A DNA stretch of 64,000 bases from Methyloprofundus sp. (GTDB lineage Bacteria; Pseudomonadota; Gammaproteobacteria; Methylococcales; Methylomonadaceae): positions 4,319,630 to 4,383,629 of the forward strand of contig AP023240.1 of NCBI GenBank assembly GCA_016592635.1. Direction: 5' to 3'. Every line of letters begins with the position of its first letter. Within the stretch, counting starts at the first letter, position 1. A program made the position numbers and the translations under genes. The notes beneath the pieces were generated by a model. The model saw only the letters and a list, made by a program, of their open reading frames with translations. It had not been told where the DNA came from and did not search any database. This document shows, in pieces, positions 53,801 through 62,279 of the stretch.

Positions 53801-53923
53801 AAGGCAAAAGCTAAAGCGTATTTTGAAAAATTGGAGGGTTCCACAATGTCACTATTCAGTGTAAATAAGAAAGTACACAAGCTGCTTCAAGATTTTATTA
53901 TACGGGGAGGTTTTGGCATTTAG
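50798..53923 (+). CDS. hsdR: Type I restriction endonuclease subunit HsdR
   Basis: A protein of 1041 residues, full length. The N-terminal nuclease has D143 (RRGDILLLI) and E157-x-K159 (HIELKRSG). The motor follows with Walker A TTGSGKT (about residue 300), DEAH in FIVDEAHRST (about 405), GFTGTP and a second RecA half with DQMLTGFDSKWLNTLYMDK and QAFSRTNR. A glycine run (SGGGGGGSGDV) near residue 850 is a linker. HsdR needs the M2S complex to cut DNA. Because hsdM lacks its catalytic half, this intact gene probably has no working partner unless another hsdM exists elsewhere. Confidence 0.93.
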   Translation: MIFTKEPEFEEALIKELKNKGWESEVLKYPSEADLLKNWASILFENNRDIDRLNDTPLTNGEMQQIIEQINELKTPLKLNGFINGKTVSITRDNPGDSLHFGNEVSLKIYDRQEIAAGQSRYQIVQQPQFTSKSKILNNRRGDILLLINGMPVIHIELKRSGVSVSQAYHQIEKYSAEGIFTGLFSLVQVFVAMEPQETVYFANPGVDGTFNKDFYFHWADFNNEPINDWKNMTATLLSIPMAHQLIGFYTVADGSDGVLKVMRSYQYYAANALSDKVSKTDWQSNNLLGGYIWHTTGSGKTMTSFKSAQLIANSKDTDKVIFLMDRIELGTQSLEEYRGFAGDNDDVQATENTGILITKFKSTDPANTLIVSSIQKMSNINAEDGGLKAHDIEVMNSKRVVFIVDEAHRSTFGDMLITIKKTFPSALFFGFTGTPIQEENQKEMNTTSSVFGNELHRYSIADGIRDKNVLGFDPYRVMTYKDKDLRRAVALAKAKANDESEALSDPIKKEKFNQYMQNVKMAGYVDDAGKYVKGIEDELPKSQYKRDAHKQKVVEDIIANWITLSQNNKFHAIFTTSSIAEAIDYYRLLKTAKPDLKITALFDPNIDNDGGVIFKQDGLVEIIEDYNQKYEQDFTLANHSKLKKDIAARLAHKKPYTGIERTPEKQIDLLIVVDQMLTGFDSKWLNTLYMDKVLKYENIIQAFSRTNRLFGPDKPFGTIRYYRQPHTMERNINAAVKLYSGDKPIGLFAERLESNLNKLNALYGEISELFENADVEHFEKLPIDLSERGKFAKLFKAFNNYLEAAKIQGFAWSQASYQFGKGKEISEVELHFDEKIYLILALRYKELSSGGGGGGSGDVPFEIDAYLTEIDTGKIDSDYMNTRFDKFLKILKQEGVDSEQVQNTLDELHKSFASLSQEEQKYANIFIHDVQSGDITLDTEKTFREHITEYQSKAKNLEINKLCQTFGLDGTKLKNMMNSGVAKSNLNRYGYFNELKESVDKAKAKAYFEKLEGSTMSLFSVNKKVHKLLQDFIIRGGFGI

Positions 53924-54029
53924 CTTTTGTGTAATCTGCCTAAAAAAATATCTTTAGCATGTGCTATTTATATAGCAACAGCTCGCATCTATGATACCAA
54001 TCAAAATAATTAATTACTTTAATTTCGTC

Positions 54030-54054
54030 ACTCCCGAAGTCTTTTATCGGGAGT
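54030..54054. terminator. Hairpin between convergent hsdR and batD
   Basis: ACTCCCGA (54030-54037) pairs perfectly with TCGGGAGT (54047-54054) around nine bases. It lies between two converging genes, but no T-run follows on either strand, so terminator function is tentative. Confidence 0.4.
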
Positions 54055-54101
54055 CTATGAGTATAAAAGATTCCTGCTAGAAGCGTGTAGGAATGGCGCG
54101 G

Positions 54102-55799
54102 TTATATTTTAAATAAAGGTTCTAGCGGATCTTCTTTTGACGCTTTTTTGTTAGAGTTTACGGTTTTAAATGCCTGAAAAGCAGCCCATAAAGAAGAACC
54201 CTGCCATGCTTTACTTTTGTCGCTGTAGAGCACAATATTCAAAGCCAAAATTTCATTTTGCAAATTCTCATCACATTGCTCGGCAATTTTCGTTAAATTC
54301 GATAAGTTAAATTGCTCACGTCCCCATTGCAACAAAGCATCTTTGGCCATAATAGGCTCATTTTTTATGCAAGCTTGTTTAAGGTTTTTAACCGCTGTGG
54401 TGCTTTTTTCAGCTGGCTCATGCGCTGTTTTTTTAGGCTTTGCTGTTCTGTTGCTTAAAAAATAAATTAGGGTAATAAGCCAAGCACAGGCAAAAAAGAG
54501 TGCTAGCCAAAGCCAGATATTATTAGCTGTAGGTTCATCTGCAATAGGAGTGTCATCCATCGTTAGCGGTACTGTATCGATAACTGTGGGTTTGATCGCT
54601 GGTTGTATAGGCAATTGAGGTGTTGTGTTATTTCCTGCAACAGCAACCAAGGTGCGCTCAGCAAGGCGAGTCACTTGCATTTTTTTGCTTTGGGTATTCC
54701 ACCAATGTATCTCAATGGCAGGTAGAGTAAAGCTGCCTGCTTGACTAGGTATTAAAGCTATTTTTTCTTCTCTTAGTGCAATGATGCCATCATCTAGTGC
54801 TTTTTCCTGCAATACGGGTTGGTCAGGGTAAGATTTCAGGTTGGCTGGCATATCGTCAGAGCTGAGCTGTGGTAACGCTGCCGAGGTTGCCCCTGCGACT
54901 TTTAGCGTAATAGTGCGAGTGATAGGTTCACCAACAGTTATTTGAAGATCATCATTTGACCACTTTTCTTGTAATAGCACTTGTTCGGCAGGTAGCCAAA
55001 CATACGCGCCCACATTAGCTGGTTTGCTTCGTACCTCAAGTTTAATAGGTTGTGAGCTAACACGTTTGGTGCGTGTGTTTTGTCTGTTAAAAAAGCCATT
55101 AAAGCGAGGTTTGCTAGCAGTGACAATGCTGGCAGTAAGCTCAAGTGGTGCAATAGTCATACTGCCACTTTGTTGGGGAAAAATAGCATAGTGACGTTCG
55201 GTCACTACATAGCTTTCACCTTGGTGTTGGGTACGGTAATTTTTATCTTCACCTAGCTTTTCAACCACAGCATTTTCAAGTACTGGCTCGGTAAGTTGTG
55301 CTTGTGATATTTGTACTTTTCGATACAGCTTTAAGGTATACAGTACTTGTTCTTGTACATAGGGGTGCTCGGTATTGACTGATACTTGTAAAAATAAATC
55401 TGCATTGTTATTAGCTTGTACGGGTGCTTTATTAACAATTAACGCGCTATATTCGCTACTATCACTACCAAAATTAATGGCAGGTATCATAAGAGTGCCC
55501 GCTCGCTTAGGCATGACCGTCAGTATCCATTGTATGGACTTGGTTTTGCTCCAATTAACAATGCTGGTTGATTGTTGCTGCGATTGATTGAGTATTTCAA
55601 AGTCATCTTCTAGTGGGCTAAAGTCAGGCGCAGCATCGGGTTCTTTAGTTGTGCTAAAAGTAATCTGTACAGATTCATTTAAATTGATCGGGTTGCGATC
55701 AATTTGTACGTTGATTTCAGCAGCGATTATTGTGTTACTGAGACAGCTTAACGCGATAAAAATAATAGCAGGGAGGGTGTGTAAAAAAGAACGAGCCAT
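54102..55799 (-). CDS. batD: BatD-like membrane protein
   Basis: A protein of 565 residues of the BatD family (linked in Bacteroides to oxygen tolerance and usually encoded with MoxR and VWA proteins). A signal peptide (FLHTLPAIIFIALSCLSNTIIA) leads to repeated beta domains with family motifs such as NESVQITFST, FEILNQSQQQS and LTVMPKRAGTLMIPAI. One membrane segment near residue 430 (IWLWLALFFACAWLITLIYFL) is followed by a cytoplasmic helical tail. The ATG at 55799 is preferred over the upstream one at 55835, which would place 12 extra residues before the signal peptide. The usual bat partners are absent from the window. Confidence 0.85.
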   Translation of the reverse strand: MARSFLHTLPAIIFIALSCLSNTIIAAEINVQIDRNPINLNESVQITFSTTKEPDAAPDFSPLEDDFEILNQSQQQSTSIVNWSKTKSIQWILTVMPKRAGTLMIPAINFGSDSSEYSALIVNKAPVQANNNADLFLQVSVNTEHPYVQEQVLYTLKLYRKVQISQAQLTEPVLENAVVEKLGEDKNYRTQHQGESYVVTERHYAIFPQQSGSMTIAPLELTASIVTASKPRFNGFFNRQNTRTKRVSSQPIKLEVRSKPANVGAYVWLPAEQVLLQEKWSNDDLQITVGEPITRTITLKVAGATSAALPQLSSDDMPANLKSYPDQPVLQEKALDDGIIALREEKIALIPSQAGSFTLPAIEIHWWNTQSKKMQVTRLAERTLVAVAGNNTTPQLPIQPAIKPTVIDTVPLTMDDTPIADEPTANNIWLWLALFFACAWLITLIYFLSNRTAKPKKTAHEPAEKSTTAVKNLKQACIKNEPIMAKDALLQWGREQFNLSNLTKIAEQCDENLQNEILALNIVLYSDKSKAWQGSSLWAAFQAFKTVNSNKKASKEDPLEPLFKI

Positions 55800-55988
55800 A
55801 TTGAGCAAATAACGGTGATTTGAAAGACGGCTCATATTTTAGCAAGTAATGTTTTTAAAAGCTTGGTTGGATATTAATAAATAGTCAGTATGCAGATACT
55901 ACTGAGGTATTGAGCTTATGTAATGATGCTGTCAAAGCATGCGCAGTGCTATATACTGACATTTTTACAACTTAATCCTGTAGATAAC

Positions 55989-58900
55989 ATGACCCTAGCT
56001 GAGCAACATTTTGATCCGATTGCCACGGAACTAAAACAAGGTATTAATTTATTAGAAGCCAGTGCGGGTACGGGTAAGACTTATGCGATTGCTATGTTGG
56101 CTTTGCGCTTTGTGGTCGAACAGGATTTGGCAATAGACAAGCTGCTTATTGTTACTTTTACCAAAGCAGCCACTAAAGAGTTAAAAGAACGTGTGCGTGC
56201 CAGATTGGTGGAGGCTAAGCAATTTTTGACAGGCAGTCAGCAAGGTACTGTCGACACTAATATCGAATTGTGGGCAGAACAGTTAATTAGCCAAGCAGAT
56301 ATTAGCGAGGAATTAGCTATTCAGCGCATCAACAAGGCTTTATTGAATATAGATCAAGCAGGTATTTTTACCATTCATGGTTTTTGCCAGCGTTTGTTAA
56401 AAGAACACGCTTTAGAAAGCGGGCAAATGTTTGATGTGGAGCTTAGTGATGAAGTCGCGAGCGTACGCCAGCAAATGGCAGAAGATTTTTGGCGCGTACA
56501 AATTTATCCGCGCGATGCCTGGGACGTGGCACTACTTTGTCATGAATACAGTACGCCAGATGCGTTATTGGCTAGTCTTGGCAATTTAACAAGTGGTATT
56601 ACGGTTTATCCTGAAGTTGCTGATTTAGATGTATGCCTAACACAACTTAAATCCTATGCGTTAGCAGCAAAAAATCAATTGGATAAGCAAGGTGAATTAT
56701 TGGCTGAAAGTGTTGCAGCAGGACATTTTAAAAAGCCACTGACCGATAAATTTGAGGGTGCGTATACTGCACTTAAGCTCTGGTTAAATGCCACGGCTAC
56801 AGCAGATCAATATTTTAATGTCAGCAAGCCTGAGGTAAGTTATTTCAAGCTGTTTACCAGTGATAACTTGGACAAGGAAATTCGGGTTGCCCATAAAGAT
56901 AAATTGGATTTTGATGGCAGTGCTTTTGATGACTTATATGCAAATTTGCAACAAGTCAGTTTGATTTTGCGGCGTGCTTTGGCCGAAAAACTGCAAAGTG
57001 AATTAGATATTCGTTTGCAGCAATTAAATATCATGGCGCATGATAGTTTGATTTCACGTACTGCCGAAGCCCTGTCAGCATCAGGTGGTGACTTATTGGT
57101 ACAAGTCATCTATGCGCAATATCAAGTGGCTTTAATAGATGAATTTCAAGATACCGACCAAACGCAATGGCACATTTTCTCGCGTTTATTTGCAGCACCT
57201 GAACAATATTTATATCTTATAGGTGATCCAAAGCAGGCCATTTATAAATTTCGGGGTGCTGATATTCATACCTATTTGACAGCTAAAGAGCAAGCGCAAC
57301 AACATTATACTTTGGGAAATAACTGGCGCTCTAACCCTGATTTAGTACAGGCTATCAATCATTTTTTTAGCATCAATAGCAATCCTTTTTTCTTTGCAGG
57401 TTTAGAGTTTAATGCGGTTTCTCCCGGGCTAACTAAAGAGAATGGTGGTTTAACTCAGCATGGCCAAGCACTTGCGCCTTTGGTGGTATGGCAATTAGCA
57501 GAAAGTGATAGTAGTACAGGCTATTGGAGCGCAGGAAAAGCCGCTACCGAGATTAAACTGGCGATTAGCAATGAAATTTTGGCTTTATTGAGTGATGGGT
57601 TTGCCATCCAAAAAGCGGAGCAGGCGCAAGCAGTTCAACCTGGGGATATTGCCATTTTAGTGCGTACTAATGCGCAGGCAAAATTGTACCAAGACTGTTT
57701 AAAAGAAGCAGGCATCCCTGCGGTACTCAATAGTACCGCTTCTGTCTTTAAGAGTAGCACCGCCAAGCATTTATATCAGTTGATGCAAGCATTAGCGCAG
57801 CCAAGTGATATGGGTTTATTTAAGCAGGCGCTTACCTTGTCTTGGTTTGCTTTTGATGGTCAGCAATTACAGCAGATTCTCAATGATGAAGTGCAGTTAG
57901 GTGCATGGCTAAGTCGCTTTCAAGAGTACCATTTACTTTGGCAGAAAAAAGGTTTTATGCCGATGATGCTGCAAGTCTTGCGGCAGGAAAATATTCGGGT
58001 ACATTTAACACAGAACCAGCATGCAGAAAGGCAAATGACCAACTTGCATCATTTAGTAGAGTTAACGCAGCAAGCAAGTTTAGATGAGCATTTAGGCATC
58101 CATAAAACCTTGGCATGGCTGCGTCGTGCGATAGCGGCAGAGACTGCTGCTGATGAACAGCAACTGCGTTTGGAAACCGATGCTGATGCTGTGAAAATTG
58201 TGACCATGCATCGCTCAAAAGGCCTGGAATATCCTATTGTTTTTTGCCCTTATTTATGGAATAGGAGTGATCGCTTAGGCAAAGAAAAACAGCTCATCAG
58301 TTGTCATGCTGGCGAGGAAATGATTGCCGATTTAGGTTCGGTAGATTTTGAAGCACATCGAGCAATTGCACTAGAGGAAGAGTTGGCTGAGGATTTGCGG
58401 GTTTTATATGTGGCGTTAACGCGTGCTAAGTATCGTTGTTATATTACTTGGGTAAATGAGCGTTCTGCCAAAAAACCGAATCAATCCGCTTTAGCTTATT
58501 TATTAACTAAGCAAGATTCTTTTGCTGAATTGGATTTTTCTGAACAGCAAACAGCATTGCAGCAGTTGGCTGTGGATTATCCTGAAAATTTCACTTACCA
58601 ACTAGTGGCGGCAGATAATCAATTGGCAGGTGACTATCAAAATACTGCCATATTTACTGATTTAGTGGTGCGTACTAAGCAACGACACCTATACAGCGCT
58701 TGGCAAATGAGTAGCTATACGGCATTGTCCTATTTAAGCCAGCATGATGCACCTGAGTTGCCTGTTGATAAAGCAGAAGAATTTGAGAGTATGGAGCCGG
58801 CTATTGAGCCTGAGGCTTTGGAGCTAGCGAAAGGAGCGCATACAGGGAATGTGCTACATGATTTATTAGAAAATATTGATTTTAGGACTTTGGCTGAACG

Positions 58901-59513
58901 TGTAGATATTAGTGAGCAACGTGATATTGCTTGTCAGCGTTATGGTTTACAAGTAGAAAATCCTGAGCTAATAAATGAGTTGCTCTATCAGACGGTGTCT
59001 ACATCATTGGATTGTGATGATAAAAACTTTACACTTGAGAATATTAAGCCTGCAAGTTGCCTAAAAGAAATGCCGTTTTATTTAAAGCTAGCTGAATTTT
59101 CTACTGAGCAGATTAATTTTATTTTACAGGATATTCCAGCTTGCCAGCCATTATCAACCAAGCAAATGCAGGGTTTTTTAACAGGGTTTATTGATTTGAT
59201 TTTTGAATACCAAGGCAGATATTATGTGCTGGATTATAAGAGTAATGCCTTAACTGATTACCAACCTGAGAGCTTGTTGCAGTCCATGCATGAGCATAAT
59301 TATGGCTTGCAATACTGGATTTATAGTGTGGTATTGCACCAATACTTGCAGCAGCGTTTAGCCGATTATCAATTTGCTGAACATTTTGGTGGGGTGCGTT
59401 ATTTGTTTTTGCGGGGGATGCAAGAGCAACAGGCAATGAGTGGGGTTTTTAGTGTGTTGCCTGATGAGCAGCTAGTGGTTGAATTAGCGGATGTATTTGC
59501 AGAGGCCAGTTAG
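55989..59513 (+). CDS. recB: Exodeoxyribonuclease V subunit beta (RecB)
   Basis: A protein of 1174 residues, close to E. coli RecB. It forms RecBCD, which unwinds and trims broken DNA ends and loads RecA. Walker A is LLEASAGTGKTYAI near residue 20, then LIVTFTKAATKELKERVR, FTIHGFCQRLLKEHA, Walker B ALIDEFQDTDQTQW, LIGDPKQAIYKFRGAD, KIVTMHRSKGLEYPIVF and LYVALTRAKYRC. The C-terminal nuclease is seen in FLTGFIDLIFEYQGRYYVLDYKSN with GLQYWIYSVVLHQYL. The ATG at 55989 fits the family start; the longer frame from 55923 adds unrelated residues. recC and recD are not adjacent in the window. Confidence 0.93.
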   Translation: MTLAEQHFDPIATELKQGINLLEASAGTGKTYAIAMLALRFVVEQDLAIDKLLIVTFTKAATKELKERVRARLVEAKQFLTGSQQGTVDTNIELWAEQLISQADISEELAIQRINKALLNIDQAGIFTIHGFCQRLLKEHALESGQMFDVELSDEVASVRQQMAEDFWRVQIYPRDAWDVALLCHEYSTPDALLASLGNLTSGITVYPEVADLDVCLTQLKSYALAAKNQLDKQGELLAESVAAGHFKKPLTDKFEGAYTALKLWLNATATADQYFNVSKPEVSYFKLFTSDNLDKEIRVAHKDKLDFDGSAFDDLYANLQQVSLILRRALAEKLQSELDIRLQQLNIMAHDSLISRTAEALSASGGDLLVQVIYAQYQVALIDEFQDTDQTQWHIFSRLFAAPEQYLYLIGDPKQAIYKFRGADIHTYLTAKEQAQQHYTLGNNWRSNPDLVQAINHFFSINSNPFFFAGLEFNAVSPGLTKENGGLTQHGQALAPLVVWQLAESDSSTGYWSAGKAATEIKLAISNEILALLSDGFAIQKAEQAQAVQPGDIAILVRTNAQAKLYQDCLKEAGIPAVLNSTASVFKSSTAKHLYQLMQALAQPSDMGLFKQALTLSWFAFDGQQLQQILNDEVQLGAWLSRFQEYHLLWQKKGFMPMMLQVLRQENIRVHLTQNQHAERQMTNLHHLVELTQQASLDEHLGIHKTLAWLRRAIAAETAADEQQLRLETDADAVKIVTMHRSKGLEYPIVFCPYLWNRSDRLGKEKQLISCHAGEEMIADLGSVDFEAHRAIALEEELAEDLRVLYVALTRAKYRCYITWVNERSAKKPNQSALAYLLTKQDSFAELDFSEQQTALQQLAVDYPENFTYQLVAADNQLAGDYQNTAIFTDLVVRTKQRHLYSAWQMSSYTALSYLSQHDAPELPVDKAEEFESMEPAIEPEALELAKGAHTGNVLHDLLENIDFRTLAERVDISEQRDIACQRYGLQVENPELINELLYQTVSTSLDCDDKNFTLENIKPASCLKEMPFYLKLAEFSTEQINFILQDIPACQPLSTKQMQGFLTGFIDLIFEYQGRYYVLDYKSNALTDYQPESLLQSMHEHNYGLQYWIYSVVLHQYLQQRLADYQFAEHFGGVRYLFLRGMQEQQAMSGVFSVLPDEQLVVELADVFAEAS

Positions 59514-60784
59514 GCAGTTGAATGCTCGGGCTGTAAGGTATTATATTTATGTCTCAATTCTTGTTCTACAGTGTAGGCATTAAGAGATTTTACAATTTCT
59601 TGCCCAAGAGCAAATGCTAAATTAACCGGAACAGCATTTCCTATCTGTTTGTAAACTTGATTCATACTACCTTCAAAGGCCCAACTATCAGGAAATGTTT
59701 GAATTCTTGCATATTCTCTTGTTTGAAAAGGGCGAGTGTAGTCGGGGTGGCATCTTTCAGTTTGTTTTTGAGCGGGTGAAGTGGTTAATGTTAAGCAAGG
59801 TTCATTCCAGCTAATTCTTCGAGCCATTCCTGTTTTTCCACCACCTAAATAGTAGCTTTTAAGCATATATTCTTTTTGAACATCTTCAGGTAAATCACGC
59901 CAATAACCACCAGGAGGAATCATATCCATAATTTCATGTTTTCTTTCTGGGTATTTTTGTCCAATGGATTCGGGAACGTCAGACTCAAATAATTCACCTG
60001 CTTTCAGAGCTTCAGATAAGTTCATCATGCTGCTTTCAGGTGTTGGGTATTTAAAGGTAATGCCAGAGTCTTTTTTAATTCCCACTAAAAATAAACGTTC
60101 TCTTTTTTGAGGTACTTTATGAAATGCGGCTTTTAGTACTTTCGGTGTTAAAACGTCATAGCCTAAGCCTTCTAAAATTTCCACCATAGAGTGTAATGTT
60201 GCTCCTTTATCATGAGACAAAAGTCCTCGAACATTTTCACCAACGCAAATTAAGGGCTGTACTTCTTGTACGGTTCTTGCAAATTCATAAAACAATGTTC
60301 CTCTAGCATCATCTAGCCCTCGCTTTTTACCTGCATAGCTGAAGGACTGGCAAGGGAAGCCGCCAGTAACAACGTCAATTTTCCCTTGAAATTCTGTAAA
60401 TGACTGTTCTCTAATATCACCTTCTATAACATTCCAGTGAGGTCTATTTTTCTTTAATGTTTTACATGCCCAAGGGTCAATTTCATTGAGTAAATGGCAT
60501 GATAAACCTGCTTTTTCTAACCCTAGAGCCATGCCGCCAGCTCCTGCAAATAATTCTAATACGGAGTAAGGTTTTATAGCTGAGTTATAAGCCGTGCTAT
60601 TTTCCTTAACTTCATTTGTGGGGCTGGTATTTATATATTCATCTAATAGTTCAGGTGAATATGCCCTATAATTATTAGGCATTCTAGTTGGTGTTAATAT
60701 ACCGTTGTCATCCCACCGTCTAAGAGTTTGTTTGGAAACTGATAATAAATCGGCGGTTTCAGCTAAAGAGTAGTAATTTTTCAT
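59510..60784 (-). CDS. DNA (cytosine-5) methyltransferase with a MerR-like N-terminus
   Basis: A protein of 424 residues. Residues 1-50 are a MerR-type helix-turn-helix (YSLAETADLLSVSKQTLRRWDDNGILTP). From about residue 75 follows the m5C methyltransferase: motif I LELFAGAGGMALGLEKAG, catalytic PCQ in GGFPCQSFSYAG (Cys), ENV in VGENVRGLLSHDKG, then RERLFLVG and the C-terminal IGNAVPVNLAFALGQEI. The DNA target cannot be read off. It is divergent from the putative nuclease gene, with 53 bases between them, and the MerR-like part may regulate both. The ATG at 60784 is favoured over a TTG at 60799. Confidence 0.92.
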   Translation of the reverse strand: MKNYYSLAETADLLSVSKQTLRRWDDNGILTPTRMPNNYRAYSPELLDEYINTSPTNEVKENSTAYNSAIKPYSVLELFAGAGGMALGLEKAGLSCHLLNEIDPWACKTLKKNRPHWNVIEGDIREQSFTEFQGKIDVVTGGFPCQSFSYAGKKRGLDDARGTLFYEFARTVQEVQPLICVGENVRGLLSHDKGATLHSMVEILEGLGYDVLTPKVLKAAFHKVPQKRERLFLVGIKKDSGITFKYPTPESSMMNLSEALKAGELFESDVPESIGQKYPERKHEIMDMIPPGGYWRDLPEDVQKEYMLKSYYLGGGKTGMARRISWNEPCLTLTTSPAQKQTERCHPDYTRPFQTREYARIQTFPDSWAFEGSMNQVYKQIGNAVPVNLAFALGQEIVKSLNAYTVEQELRHKYNTLQPEHSTA

Positions 60785-60837
60785 GGTAATGCTATTCAAC
60801 GTTATACATGGTTATTTATTTTATAGGGATTTAAGGT

Positions 60838-61560
60838 ATGGATCAAGGTGAAAAAGAGAAGATTTTAAAGAAAGCTAAAATCTGGTTTAAAGCAAGTATT
60901 GCCGAAAATCACATAAAGAATACTAAAAAGTTAGTCAATGCATCTAAATTTGATATTAATCCATTTTTAGCGGTTTACTTATCTAACTTTTTAACTGGCA
61001 ATACTGAGCCAGAAAGTATTGCAAAGGCTTTGTTATACCCTCGCATATTAGGCACATCGATAACAACCTCTTTTGGCACAAATATTCAAAAATTTACCAA
61101 TGAAGTTTTATCTTCTTTTGGTAGCACGACTTCTGGTATTGATATTGAGTTTATTGACCAAATTAGTAAAAATAAAATTTACTGTCAGTTGAAGTCAGGC
61201 CCAAATACAATTAACAAAGATGACGTAGAAACAATAGCGGGGCATTTTAAAAAGGTTATTAGTTTAGGGCGAACAAATAATTTACGGATTACCCATGATG
61301 ATATGGTTGTGGGTATAATTTATGGGGATATAGACAGTCTAAATGGACATTACAAAAGAATTACCAATGAGTATGATTACCCTATCTTTATTGGTCAAGA
61401 TTTTTGGCATAGGTTAACTGGTGATGAAGGCTTTTACTCTGATCTAATTAATGTGATTGGTGAGGTTGCTATAGAAGCGGACTTTTCTGAGGAGCTACAG
61501 GAAGTTATTGAGGAACTATCTAAGTCAACAGAAGTAATTGAATTATCAAAAAAAATATAA
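60838..61560 (+). CDS. Type II restriction endonuclease, PmeII-like
   Basis: A protein of 240 residues next to and divergent from a m5C methyltransferase. I recognise the pattern INPFLAVYLSNFLTGNTEPESIAKALLYPRILGTSITTSFG with FGSTTSGIDIEFID from the PmeII-like restriction enzyme family, from memory. A nuclease core is plausible: the acidic pair in SGIDIEFIDQ followed by YCQLKSGPNTIN (Q-x-K). Target site unknown. The start ATG has AAGG close upstream. Length and frame are intact. Confidence 0.75.
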   Translation: MDQGEKEKILKKAKIWFKASIAENHIKNTKKLVNASKFDINPFLAVYLSNFLTGNTEPESIAKALLYPRILGTSITTSFGTNIQKFTNEVLSSFGSTTSGIDIEFIDQISKNKIYCQLKSGPNTINKDDVETIAGHFKKVISLGRTNNLRITHDDMVVGIIYGDIDSLNGHYKRITNEYDYPIFIGQDFWHRLTGDEGFYSDLINVIGEVAIEADFSEELQEVIEELSKSTEVIELSKKI

Positions 61561-61669
61561 CAGGTAAGTTTGTTAGAGTGAGTATAGCAATCTTATGCAG
61601 CTAGTTTTATATACTACCCAGACATGCTGGGCAGTACAGAAAAAATGATTTTAATAAAGGTTAATGCTG

Positions 61670-62212
61670 TTAAAACCAAGATTTACCATTCAATTCTTTA
61701 AACATTTTAGTAATGGCATAATCAATACGCTTACGTACTAGTTCTTGGTCTGCACCTTCTTGCACCTCAGCTTCTGCCTTGCCTATCCAAATAACATTTT
61801 CAGTAGCAACATCAATTAAAATAACCACTAAAGCAGCTTCTGGAACATTTTTTAATGCTTCCAGTTTTGAGTCAGGGTCAGCTTTTAATTTCATTGACTC
61901 CATATCAGCACCCACTAGAAAAGAGACCGCTAATTCAGGTTTGTCATCACTTAGGTGCAGACCACTAGCGCGTAATTCACGATCAACCATAAATTTAATT
62001 TCACTAGAAATATCCAGCCCTGAAGGTTGCCATTTCTCATTAGGGTCATTCAATATGCTAACATCACCTAGCCAAGCATAGCTTTTATATGCGCTTATGT
62101 TGGCCTTAGGGTCAAGCTCGGTCTCAACACGGATGTCTTTAGCATAAGGTGCGCACCCAGCCAGTAAGACTAAAAGAAAGGGGATAATGGTAAAGAATGA
62201 TAATTGTCGCAT
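61670..62212 (-). CDS. DUF4136 lipoprotein
   Basis: A protein of 180 residues. The lipobox LLAGC (Cys about residue 20) marks it as a lipoprotein. The mature part has the DUF4136 frame: YKSYAWLGD early on, ISSEIKFMVDRELRASGLHLSDDKPELAVSFLVG in the middle, and TENVIWIGKAEAEV with ITKMFKEL at the end. Function unknown; the family is widespread in envelope proteins. It stands alone, with weak promoter-like AT-rich DNA upstream. Confidence 0.88.
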   Translation of the reverse strand: MRQLSFFTIIPFLLVLLAGCAPYAKDIRVETELDPKANISAYKSYAWLGDVSILNDPNEKWQPSGLDISSEIKFMVDRELRASGLHLSDDKPELAVSFLVGADMESMKLKADPDSKLEALKNVPEAALVVILIDVATENVIWIGKAEAEVQEGADQELVRKRIDYAITKMFKELNGKSWF

Positions 62213-62279
62213 TGTTGCAGGTCCTTTTATGGTTTAAAAAATAATAATTGTATCTGAATATAGTCGTAAAGGGGGGGTT

